The translations under genes were made by a program, and so were the position numbers. A stretch of DNA of 64,000 bases from Ophiura sarsii (Eukaryota; Echinodermata; Ophiuroidea; Amphilepidida; Ophiuridae): the NCBI GenBank assembly GCA_035610835.1, contig CM069449.1, positions 7,276,542-7,340,541 of the forward strand. Direction: 5' to 3'. Shown here piece after piece: positions 1 through 10,100 of this stretch (position 1 is the first letter of the stretch; each line of letters starts with the position of its first letter). The notes below the pieces were generated by a model. That model did not search any database, was not told the DNA's origin, and saw only the letters and a list, made by a program, of their open reading frames with translations.

Positions 1-438
1 CAAATTGAATCAAAATGAAGAAGTATTAATGGTTTGAACAACAATATGATACAACAGCAGTTTGAAATAGAAAGGAACAAAAGATATTAGCAGACAAGAG
101 AATAACCCTAACCGCGGTTTAGGGTTTTTGACCGGGATCACGATTTTCGAGGAATAAACGCCAACTAAATCTCCGGGAACCTGCTAGGATTCGATGGGAA
201 CCCTCCGTTCTCAAGCCCCACGTCCCACCCACTAAGCCACGGCTCTCAGCTACACATTCGCGCAGTGTACTGCGCTCACTGTATAGGCTCAGTTGACTAC
301 GTCATCGAAAACCGATGGCGCATGCATTTGGAGAGGGACTTAGGATTAGCATTTTTTAGCACTCAGGGGGGTTAGGGTTAATAGACCACAAAAATAAATG
401 TGGAACAGTCTTCCAGACATGTCGTTGGCAATATCCTA
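1..438. other. Unassigned edge sequence with a weak tRNA-like stretch
   Basis: I see no gene here. On the minus strand around 160-290 there is a stretch resembling a tRNA-derived SINE head: an A-box-like TGGCTTAGTGGGT and further on a B-box-like GGTTCCCATCGAATCC. It is too degenerate to call a tRNA. Short TTAGGG-like words occur near 110 and 370 but do not form an array. Confidence 0.25.
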
Positions 439-1772
439 AGGCCTAACCAAAATAAATTGTTGTTTCCGGTAACCCGACCGACCCTCTTAAAACCTGCCGA
501 CCGTAACAATTTTATCAACATTTTGAAAAAATATAATTTTATTTTCTACCTACCGTTCGTATTTTTCAGTCCGAATTTACGGAAATGTATTGAGAGAATA
601 AATATTTTACATTCCCATTTAGTTTTACATTCCCATTTTGCCGAAGGTCCAATTTGAATGACATACCCATTCCATGAATTCTGCAACAATTCTGAAGTTT
701 ACTTTCCGTTCGTCCGTACGCCTAAAAGTTTATTATTTCCATTCATCAACAACAGCGCAGTACAAAATGTATTTGCGGTTATCGCAATAATTACGTTTTT
801 TTGGTACCACCAACAAACCAACCAACCACATGGAATGACGTAGCGTAACATGGTAAAAATAACACACTGGGAACCGTGTGGAACAGAAAAAAGAAATATC
901 ATATTATTAACCTCAGTTCGGGCATGCAAAAGTCTCTCGCGCACGTGTTGAGAAGTAAAGCGCATTATCACGTTGTTCAAAGCAGATTGCTAAAAGGTTA
1001 ATGCTTGTTTCTCTGAATCTGAATCTGAATCTGATTGAATACTTCGCAACATTCCTTTTTTCGGAATCAAACGCGAAGGGGGCTTAAATACACAGGACGT
1101 GTTAACTGTGCAACCCCTGCCCTGTGACCTAGGACTGATGTGTGTACAGCCACAGACCGGGATGATCTCCTACTCTTTACGAAGGAATCTGTGACCTTTT
1201 TAACGTGCTCGGATTTTTGCTCTTTCCGATACACGAGACCACCATTTATACGTGACTTCTGAACCATGAGACAATTGAGACTAAGTACCTTGCCCAAGGA
1301 TACAAACATGTTGGCCGTAGTGGGGCTCGAACTCACAACCTTTGCATCGTGACTCCGTGAGACTGGCGTCTTATCCACTACACCACACACGCTCACATCT
1401 TACATCTTACATGACGCTCACATCATTTGCCTCGAAAGTGGGCGAATTTGTTTACATCGATAAAGTAATTCCCCAAGTTTAGCAAAGTACGATCGAAGGA
1501 AAAACATTTATTTTTTAATGAGAAAATGCAGTGTATTTACATTTAATGAATTATAATAAAATAATGAATGAAATTTGCCTCGAAAGTGGGCGTTCACTGT
1601 TCAGACCGGGCGTTCAAATTGCGATGACGGTCAAAATTCGGAAGCTTTGCAATTAATTTACATGGTGAATCTAAAATAATATTTTTTTGTAAAATAATAT
1701 TTTTTCCAGACCGACCGACCCTCTTTTTTGTCAGCATGTTACCGGAAACAAACATTTATTTTTGTTAGGCCT
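439..1772. mobile_element. Inverted-repeat DNA element, about 1.33 kb, non-autonomous
   Basis: The left end (AGGCCTAACCAAAATAAATT, from 439) and the reverse complement of the right end (AGGCCTAACAAAAATAAATG, ending at 1772) match over about 40 bases, continuing into a shared GTTTCCGGTAAC. Inside both ends sits a GACCGACCGACCCTCTT-type segment, a motif that recurs in other elements of the window (about 4270, 13930, 17940, 21020). There is no transposase ORF, so it would depend on a source elsewhere. I could not find a convincing target duplication, so the exact borders are uncertain. Confidence 0.55.
1318..1395 (-). repeat. tRNA-derived SINE head (pol III boxes)
   Basis: Read on the minus strand, an A-box-like GTGTAGTGGATAAGAC (forward about 1370-1386) is followed about 35 bases later by a B-box-like GGTTGTGAGTTCGAGCCCC (forward 1323-1341). 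No clean acceptor stem is visible, so this is a tRNA-derived repeat rather than a working tRNA. It lies within the 439-1772 element. Confidence 0.5.
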
Positions 1773-2170
1773 AGAGGAAGGAAATCCAGTCTTTTAAGTG
1801 TCGTGTGAACCGACACTTTCTCTCCAACTCTTTAGAGTTTAAAATGTAAAAAGATGAATTCAACGGAACCAGGAACAAAACACACCAAGGATCAGAAAAC
1901 TGATACAAGAGGATATCTCGAAAATGAAAAAATGCTAAGAGAAAAAGCAAGATATACCAACAGGGTGTGGGGAAACAGATAATAACAAGGGAGAATAATG
2001 CGATAAAACAGATAAATAACAAAATACAATAACACACAGAGATGCACTGGGACAAGCAATGAAAATTGCTGTGCAATAAAACAACAAAGATATGGTAACA
2101 ACAAAGACCGACATTTCAAGTGGATATACCACCCTTCATCAGGGACAAAATATAAAAAACAAAAGTGTTA
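1773..2170 (-). mobile_element. Relic of a Penelope-like element terminal region
   Basis: This A-rich stretch has the same texture as the terminal region of the intact Penelope-like element at 5.3 kb and, like it, ends in a hammerhead-like motif (2104-2147). No reverse transcriptase or GIY-YIG coding is left. The assignment rests on the ribozyme motif and base composition, so it is an inference. Confidence 0.4.
2104..2147 (-). ncRNA. Hammerhead-ribozyme-like motif
   Basis: On the minus strand the sequence reads a GTC, then CCTGATGA, a hairpin whose arms GGGTGG and CCACTT can pair around TATAT, then GAAA followed by TGTC. CUGAUGA, a stem II and GAAA in this order are the catalytic core of a type I hammerhead with a very short stem III. 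Such minimal hammerheads are known in the terminal repeats of Penelope-like elements. Self-cleavage is not shown by sequence alone. Confidence 0.55.
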
Positions 2171-2902
2171 AGAACTATAAATAAGATAAAACTAGACAAG
2201 TCCACCACTGTAAATATAGCACAATGTCAGTAATAGATGTTGACTACTAAAAAACACCCAAGTTAACACTTGGCTATCATCAAAATGCTCGTTTTTGATG
2301 CAGGAGATGAACAAGGGTAAAAATTAAAAATGTGGAACCAGCTGGGGCGAATTTCAAGAAATGTGTGTATGAGTGGCTCTCAGGTAATTTTCTTGGCAAA
2401 TTGGAATTAAACCAGGGGCCATTTCACAATCTATGGGAGCCAAACAGTTCCTGTACCCTGCTTATTTTCACCCTTGGAGATGATCTTTTGTAATTCTGTG
2501 TACAGAGTACAATATTGATCACTTGGATCAATATCAGTTTGACCCGGTGATTTTTTTTCAAGTATTGGCTGTGTGTTTATTGGAGGATGATTTTGACTAA
2601 TAATCTTCTGCCAAGTCATGCAAGCACCCTATGGCAGCATCTATAGTTCACATCAGTATTGCGTGTGTAACTTACACAAGCGGTTACAAGCTACTGAAGG
2701 TACATGTATTTATGGCAAGCTATTCATCAATTCATAAATTTTGTTGTAGGAAATGTTTTTGAATGTGAACAAATTGGTACTGGGCGTGGCACTGCCCCTT
2801 CATCAGACCAAATGGGCACTTCCGCACTTGACCCACTTAAGGATTAAATTAACACTTGACTGCATACTCTTTATACTTTTATCTTAACAAATTAACACTG
2901 CA
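2171..2902. other. Unassigned intergenic sequence with a degenerate hammerhead-like hairpin
   Basis: No gene is recognised. At 2783-2817 the minus strand reads TCTGATGAAG followed by a GGGGC/GCCC hairpin, as at the start of a hammerhead, but the GAAA box that should follow is missing. It may be a second decayed Penelope-like terminus. Confidence 0.25.
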
Positions 2903-2904
2903 AT

Positions 2905-3619
2905 ATAATTCAAGGGCTCAGAAACAAAAGGCCTTAGGGACCGTTCATTATTTATGGTGGAGGGGGGGTTGGGTAAACTATGGGGGAGAGGGGGGGGGGG
3001 GTCATATAACTTTCATATGTTAAAATAGGGGGGTTATGTAACTTTTTATTCTTGAACAGGGGGGGTTGTGTAAATTTGTTTAAACTATAAAGATGGTGGT
3101 AATTGGAGAGATTTTAGAGGCTTTTTTGGAGTGTAAATGCCATTTTTTTGCGCTTCGCGCATATTTTCTTAAAACCTATCGACTTCAAAAACTATGAGAC
3201 GACTTATGGACAGCAAATCGACGATATGGTGGAAAAACATCTATATAATCATAAACGGTCGAGACATTAGAGCCACAGGATGTATAATGTTACAAAATCC
3301 AATTTCATGATTTAAAAATGTGATTTATTGCATGCTTTTCACCTCATCTCTGCTTTGCACCAATGCTCACAAAAGTAGAACGTTTCACTGGATTATACAT
3401 TTCTGCTCGGAATGTTTTAACTTGTTCGGGTTATAAAGACTCACAAAACCACCCAAAATGTATAGATATGAAGAAAAAAAATTCCAACTCGCTACACTCG
3501 CCATTACTAATTTCACACAATAAAAAGAAGGGGCATCATAAAATTATTGGATGTTCAGATAGGGCACAAACAAAATTTGCCAACGTATCCATGAACAAAA
3601 TTCCAAAGGAAAGACAGCC

Positions 3620-3650
<31 letters not shown>

Positions 3651-4012
3651 TGTAAAAAACTACTGGGTAGCAGGGGGGGTCATGTAATTTTCCGTTTCAG
3701 TTGTAGGGGGGGTTAGGTAATTTTAACATACGAGTCTCGAATTTGTCCCAACCCCCCCTCCACCATAAATAATGAACGGTCCCTTATCTCCATTTTGGCC
3801 ATTTTGAGAAAAAGTCTATTGAAGATTTTTAAACACATTGGGGAGATAGAGATGAGGCCTTGTGATACTAGCTATAACTTTAAAAGGAGTTGTGTTATGG
3901 AGATAGGATGTGTGTTACGGGAAAGAGGATTTCTTTCTGAACATTTTGATACCAAAATCTCATTTTCGAAAAAATGGAGATGAGGCCTTTTGTTTATGAA
4001 CTCTTGAATATA
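2905..4012. mobile_element. Outer inverted-repeat element interrupted by a second element
   Basis: The left end (from about 2905: ATTCAAGGGCTCAGAAACAA) mirrors the right end (reverse complement ATTCAAGAGTTCATAAACAA, ending about 4012). If the element at 2937-3783 is removed, the left arm continues as AAAGGCCTTATCTCCATTTT, which mirrors the right arm's AAAGGCCTCATCTCCATTTT. This gives terminal inverted repeats of about 60 bp and shows that the inner element landed inside the left repeat of an older one. No coding sequence is seen. Confidence 0.6.
2937..3783. mobile_element. Nested MITE with 3-bp TTA target duplication (PIF/Harbinger-like)
   Basis: The ends GGGACCGTTCATTATTTATG and its mirror continue through GGTGGAGGGGGG, giving inverted repeats of about 30 bp. 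Both ends are flanked by TTA (2934-2936 and 3784-3786). Removing the element and one TTA restores the arm of the outer element, which supports the insertion. A 3-bp TWA target is typical of PIF/Harbinger transposons; that class is an inference. The interior carries several GGGGG-plus-TTATGTAA repeats and a long G run near 3629-3650. Confidence 0.7.
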
Positions 4013-4100
4013 TACTTCAATTATTAAAAAACAGGTTATGCCTCTCAGATATAGACTACAGCCGTTAACTGTTGACATGTTGTTATTTGCATACTTACAG

Positions 4101-4196
4101 CATGAGCGTTATGTAGCTGCAACCAAGGACCGTGAACCAGAGGTCTTACTTCTAGGTGATTCTCTCATACAACTTATGCCACAAGTAGGAGGCAAG
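4101..4196 (+). CDS. PAFAH1B2: PAFAH1B exon with catalytic serine (first exon found)
   Basis: A pyrimidine-containing tract and TTACAG precede 4101, and AAG|GTAAGA follows 4196. The 32 codons run from HERYVAATKD through EVLLLGDSL to QVGGK. The catalytic Ser codon is 4161-4163. The frame is also open back to an ATG at 4038, but the family's known exon border falls just before the histidine, so the acceptor at 4099-4100 is preferred. Confidence 0.85.
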
Positions 4197-7100
4197 GTAA
4201 GACAAACTCAGAAATATAGTTTATTCCCCCATTAGGCAGGGAAAAAAATAACCAGTTACCCTGTTTTACAGGCCTGACCGACCCACTTTTTTGCGGTTTT
4301 CAAGATTTTTAAAAAAAAAATAGAATTTTTCCCTCAAATCATGTAAATTCAGCCGTTTTTTGGTCGAACATTTTTTATCACAATTTTTTACAAAAATTCC
4401 AATTTTTTGCAGATGTTTTTACATTTTAGGTAAAATACCCCAAAAAACCCAGACTGACCCTACTTGACAGGTCCGTCCGCCCGTAAAACAGGGTTCCCCC
4501 TCCTGTTCAACGAGCCTGACCGACTCATTTTTTGCGACCCCCAAAAATTGTTGACAATTTATGATTTTTGGATTTCAAAAATTGATTGAATTCACAAAAT
4601 ATTCACGCAAATTTAAAAGAAAAATAGCACCAACAAAACTTCTGACTGGCCTGATATTTCCTAGCACGAGTGTATATAACTTTGTCAGTAGGGGGCCTAT
4701 TGTCAATTTTGGATGAGAGACCTACATGTGTATGCTATACATGTAACCCAAATTCCTGACCAGGTCAGGTGATTTATGTTAGCTAATTCAGAATCAATGA
4801 TTTGTATCAAAACCTGTTTTTTGCTTTGTTTCATACCATCAGTTATGGAAAGAAATGTTTGAACCTATTCATTGTTTGAACTTTGGTATCGGCGGTGATG
4901 CAACCCAGCATGTCTTGTGGCGGTTACACAATGGAGAATTAGAATGCATTAAACCAAAGGTAGGTTGGTTTTTGAGAACATTATTTCTTCTTAACTCCAC
5001 ATATAAAAAATAATGATTCAGTCAAGATTTGTCACTGACCATCCAGGATTTGAACGTGGGACCTCTGGATGTGTAGATCAGCACTCTACCAACTCTTTCT
5101 AACACTTTCCACGCGGCAGGCGTCTGTCTGCAGACGATATTCCAACATTTCAAAAATGTCAACAATTTTGGATTTCATAACCATATTTGGAATCCCCATG
5201 TGAATGTGAAATATTTACAAATATGCCTAGTATTGGTTCAGTTAATCTTGAGATAGACTTTGAAAGTTGGGAAAGGTTTTTGAAAAACTATTTTGTATAT
5301 GGTAACGTAATAGCCACATGGAAAGTGCTAAGCTTCTTGTTAGAGTATAATATAAAAGCTGAATGCAAACTGCTTATCCACAAAAATAGCCTGTGTAAGT
5401 AAATGTAATAAATATAAGAGGACCTGACGTTTCGATTCTAACAGAATCTTTATCGAAGGTTAAATGACAGAAGACAACATACACAACATATATATAGACA
5501 GAGGAACAATAGGCAGGAAGTGATGTAACACAGTGGGGGTCAAAGTGACAGATGGATGAATGGGGTAAGGAATATCAAACTTGACAGCTGATTGATGAAG
5601 TGGATAATGTAACAAAAGGATGACATAGACAAAGGGGAGATTAAGAATTAAAAGGCAAATGGGATATAAAAAAATCCATGGTGGTGATTGATGGCTTACA
5701 AATAAATAATGAAATAGATGGAAATGTAAAAGGACTGAGAGAAAGCATGAGAAAACAATAAATAACAAAGTAGGAGTAAGACTAGGCCTATGGTAACAAA
5801 TAATGGAAAAGCACTGGAACGAGTGATGAAAATAACTGTGCATAGGAGATAATGTTGAAAATGAAAACAAAGTGTCACACATATCAAGAAGTAAAAAATT
5901 GAAAAATGGAGTGAAGAAAAACAAATGGGTAAAAAATACAAGTGATAGGTTAATCAGATACAATGGGGGGGGGGGGGGGGGGAAAGGGGGCAGTGTTGAG
6001 TCTAATCGTTCCCTTCCTGGATGTTTAGGCCATGGGGCTGAATAGTGAGAAGACGCTTCATCCATAGCTTCTCTCTACTGAGACGTACCACTTCTGAACG
6101 GCTGCCTAAAGATTCAATGCCCTGTAAGATCATGTCAGACATAGTGTGGTTGGGAAGGTTAAAGTGGTGTCCGACAGGTGGCTTATTGGTGTTGACCGTC
6201 GATCTGTGTCCATAGAAGCGCTTCTTCAGTGAGTTTTTGGTCTCACCAACATACTGGACTCCACACACTCTACATGATAAGAGGTAAATTACATTAGATG
6301 TTGTGCAAGTGATGTGACCCTTCGTCTTGTAGGTGGCATGGGTGGTGTGACTGGTGAAGGAATCACCTTCCTTGATGTGTTCCCGGCAAACGACGCACCT
6401 GCTGGTCGACTCGCACTTAGAAGTGCCATGCTGCGTAGGGAGAGAATCATCAGTTAATGGGGGAATGGTAGCACGTACTAACATATCTCGAAGGTTGCGA
6501 GGGCGCCTGTAGGCCAGGATGGGTATGTCAGGAACTGCACGACGAAGACGGTCTGATGTGTGGAGAATGTGGTGGTTGGTGTTGGTGATGTGACGTAGAG
6601 GAGGAAGGTTAGGATGAAATGTGGTAACAAGGGGAATCTTAGGGGTGGGGTCTTGGTTTCTGGGCTTCTCCTGAAGGACTGTGGCTCTCGGGAGAGAGTG
6701 GACTTTCTTGATGGCTTGCTGGACTTTGGTGGAGCTGTGACCCCTGGTAACCAGATGCTTCTTCAAATTCTGTGCATGATATGAGAATCTAGATTCGTTA
6801 GAACAAATACGTCGGAGACGGAGAGCCTGGCTATATGCTATGCCAGTCTTACAATGGCGAGGGTGGCAGCTTGAAGCATGGAGATACTGGTGCGTATCTG
6901 TAGGCTTGGTGAAGAGATCTGTAGACAGTATACCATTCTCAGCTTTCTGTATGGTTACATCAAGAAAGTGTGCCTGTTGGTGGGAGTAGTCAGAAGTGAA
7001 CTTAATGGTCCTGTGAAATGAGTTCATGTGATCAATGAATGTGAGGAGACTGCTTTCATCACTGGTCCAGACAAAGAATATGTCATCGATGTACCGCAAC

Positions 7101-10100
7101 CAAATCCAAGGTCGACAAGGTGCTTCAGCTAACAATTGTTCCTCCAGCCTAGACATGAAAAGACAGGCCCATGACGGAGCCATCCTAGTACCCATAGCTG
7201 TGCCATGTACCTGCAAGTAGGTCCTGTCCATGAAAGTGAAATTGTTCTTGGTTAGGACATGGTTCATGAGGCATTCAATATCAGGTATGGGAGGACTAGA
7301 ATGACCAATCTTAGCCAAAGCTGCACGGCTTGCTTCTATGCCTTCCTGATGGGGAATGTTGGTATAGAGGGACTTGACATCAAATGTGCCAATAATAGCG
7401 GTGCTTGGAACTTGGTTCTTGATGGCTTCGAGTTTCCTGAGAAAGTCTGGGGTGTCATGGATATAGGAGGGAACCTGTGGAACAAGAGGCTTGATGAAGT
7501 TATCGACAAAGAGGGATATATGCTCTGTTGGGGAGCCGTTGCCAGAGATGATGGGTCTGCCTGGGTTTCCCGGCTTATGGATCTTAGGAAGGAGGTAGAA
7601 GCGGGCAGCACTGCAATCTTTGGGAGATAGAAATTCAAAGGCCTTGTCAGAGAGCTCATGACGCTGATGCATGTCATCCAGGGTATGCTGAATCTGTTGA
7701 GAAAATGTGTTAGTTGGATCAGAGTCAAGAACAGCATAATGAATGCGGTTGTCAAGATGACGCATGGCTTCATCAATGTACTTCTGTCGGTCCATGACAA
7801 CTACTGCTGACCCTTTGTCTGCTGGCTTGATGATGATGTCTGTCCGTAACCTGATGGAATTCAGTGCCTGGCGTTCCTCCCTAGGGATGTTGTCATGAGA
7901 TCTGCGTGAAACTTGCTCAGAATTGTTAACCTGGGTGCTAACGACTTGGACATAAGTCTCAAGGGCAGGGACTCTGTTCTTGGGAGGAACCCAAGTACTC
8001 TTCTTGTAGAACGGCTCAGGTACAGATGGTGGGGCATCAAGAAAAAATTCTTTGAGACGTATCCTCCGATAATACTGAGTAAGGTCCTCGCTAAGCTCAA
8101 CTTGATTGACATCAGGAGGAGTGGGACAGAATTTGAGGCCCCTAGAGAGAAGTTTGTGTTCAGCATCAGATAAGGTGGAAGATGAAAGGTTAATGACAGT
8201 GGATGCAGCTGGTTCTGGTTCAGGTTCAGGAGGAGGTGGGCGCCTGAACCGCCGGTGCTTGTGTCGTTTCTGCTTCTCCAACAGGCCAGATACTTTCTTG
8301 TTTCTTGTGTTCATGAGTTCAGTCCCCTGTCTTGATAAACAGCCATTTATTTCATTAGTAAACTGTAAAAATTGAGCATCTGAGCAGCAATTCTCCAGTT
8401 CAAGTTGGAGCTTGACAATATCCTCATTCAAATGGTCTAGGGCAGACTCACAATGTACAGACAGAATATTAATGAGACGAATGGATGCACTGTATAAAAC
8501 TCTGTTCCACTCACTCTGTAACTGTGGCGGTAGGGTACCCAGTGCTGGTGTACAATTGAGTCGAAGACCTGTGGGTATAATGCGGGCATGTGAGTAAAAT
8601 CTGTAGTTGTCTCTGTGGAAAGAATAACGAAGGGATTTCTGCTTAAGCTTCCGGAGATTCTGAAATAAAGAAAGTGGGTTAGACATAATGTGACATGAAG
8701 GATGTAAAACAATAAACAAGTAAAACATATACAGGTGACAGATATAAACAATATGACAAATATACAGAGTAGATAAGGAGGATCACCGTAAGGGATACTG
8801 CAACAGAAAATGAAGTAATATAATATAAAAGCTGAATGCAAACTGCTTATCCACAAAAATAGCCTGTGTAAGTAAATGTAATAAATATAAGAGGACCTGA
8901 CGTTTCGATTCTAACAGAATCTTTATCGAAGGTTAAATGACAGAAGACAACATACACAACATATATATAGACAGAGGAACAATAGGCAGGAAGTGATGTA
9001 ACACAGTGGGGGTCAAAGTGACAGATGGATGAATGGGGTAAGGAATATCAAACTTGACAGCTGATTGATGAAGTGGATAATGTAACAAAAGGATGACATA
9101 GACAAAGGGGAGATTAAGAATTAAAAGGCAAATGGGATATAAAAAAATCCATGGTGGTGATTGATGGCTTACAAATAAATAATGAAATAGATGGAAATGT
9201 AAAAGGACTGAGAGAAAGCATGAGAAAACAATAAATAACAAAGTAGGAGTAAGACTAGGCCTATGGTAACAAATAATGGAAAAGCACTGGAACGAGTGAT
9301 GAAAATAACTGTGCATAGGAGATAATGTTGAAAATGAAAACAAAGTGTCACACATATCAAGAAGTAAAAAATTGAAAAATGGAGTGAAGAAAAACAAATG
9401 GGTAAAAAATACAAGTGATAGGTTAATCAGATACAATGGGGGGGGGGGGGGGGGGGGGGGGGAAAGGGGGCAGTGTTGAGTCTAATCGTTCCCTTCCTGG
9501 ATGTTTAGGCCATGGGGCTGAATAGTGAGAAGACGCTTCATCCATAGCTTCTCTCTACTGAGACGTACCACTTCTGAACGGCTGCCTAAAGATTCAATGC
9601 CCTGTAAGATCATGTCAGACATAGTGTGGTTGGGAAGGTTAAAGTGGTGTCCGACAGGTGGCTTATTGGTGTTGACCGTCGATCTGTGTCCATAGAAGCG
9701 CTTCTTCAGTGAGTTTTTGGTCTCACCAACATACTGGACTCCACACACTCTACATGATAAGAGGTAAATTACATTAGATGTTGTGCAAGTGATGTGACCC
9801 TTCGTCTTGTAGGTGGCATGGGTGGTGTGACTGGTGAAGGAATCACCTTCCTTGATGTGTTCCCGGCAAACGACGCACCTGCTGGTCGACTCGCACTTAG
9901 AAGTGCCATGCTGCGTAGGGAGAGAATCATCAGTTAATGGGGGAATGGTAGCAAGTTCTCTATTCTTGTTAGAGAATAGGATTGAACTTAAGGCCTACAT
10001 GTATAGATAATATAATCGCCATTCTACCCCATCTGACTCATTAGTTCAGTTGGTAGAGCGCTGGTCTAGAGATCCCAGGTTCAAATCCTGGATGGTCAGT

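Larger units (their letters stand above)
8819..9953 (-). repeat. Pseudo-LTR copy 2, 5'-truncated upstream copy
   Basis: It is the same sequence as 5346-6473. It ends abruptly at GGTAGCA, where the other copy continues into coding sequence, so it is a truncated upstream unit. In element orientation it would supply the promoter and ribozyme upstream of the complete unit. Confidence 0.9.
5346..9962 (-). mobile_element. Penelope-like retroelement with partial head-to-tail copy, 12-bp target duplication
   Basis: The element reads right to left. A full-length copy (8819 down to 5346) carries one long ORF for reverse transcriptase plus GIY-YIG endonuclease. Upstream of it lies a 5'-truncated copy (9953 down to 8819) holding only the C-terminal coding end and terminal region. 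This gives two direct repeats of about 1.13 kb, the pseudo-LTR arrangement known for Penelope-like elements. The 12-base TTCTTGTTAGAG occurs on both sides (5334-5345 and 9963-9974), with nine extra bases at 9954-9962. The two repeats look identical to me except for the length of a G run, which suggests a recent insertion. It sits in the PAFAH1B intron between exons ending at 4959 and starting at 11215. Confidence 0.92.

Noticed and set aside
1..438. Telomeric repeat because of TTAGGG-like words.
   Set aside because: Only isolated single copies are present, with no tandem run.
2783..2817. A second complete hammerhead ribozyme.
   Set aside because: TCTGATGAAG and a hairpin are present but the required GAAA box does not follow.
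3640..3716. Gly-rich ORF end at 3363-3716.
   Set aside because: It is the translation of a G homopolymer in an inverted-repeat element.
5460..6065. Long minus-strand ORF (201 codons) rich in Phe, Leu and Ser, and its twin at 8933-9436.
   Set aside because: These are in the terminal repeats of the Penelope-like element, outside the reverse transcriptase frame. Their T-rich hydrophobic translation is what A-rich untranslated sequence gives on the other strand.
7035..8597. Plus-strand ORFs of up to 123 codons opposite the Penelope ORF.
   Set aside because: They overlap a clearly coding frame on the other strand and have no recognisable motif.
10034..10100. A functional tRNA gene.
   Set aside because: The D-arm and T-arm are good, but the anticodon arm is too short and no consistent anticodon can be assigned; a SINE fragment fits better.
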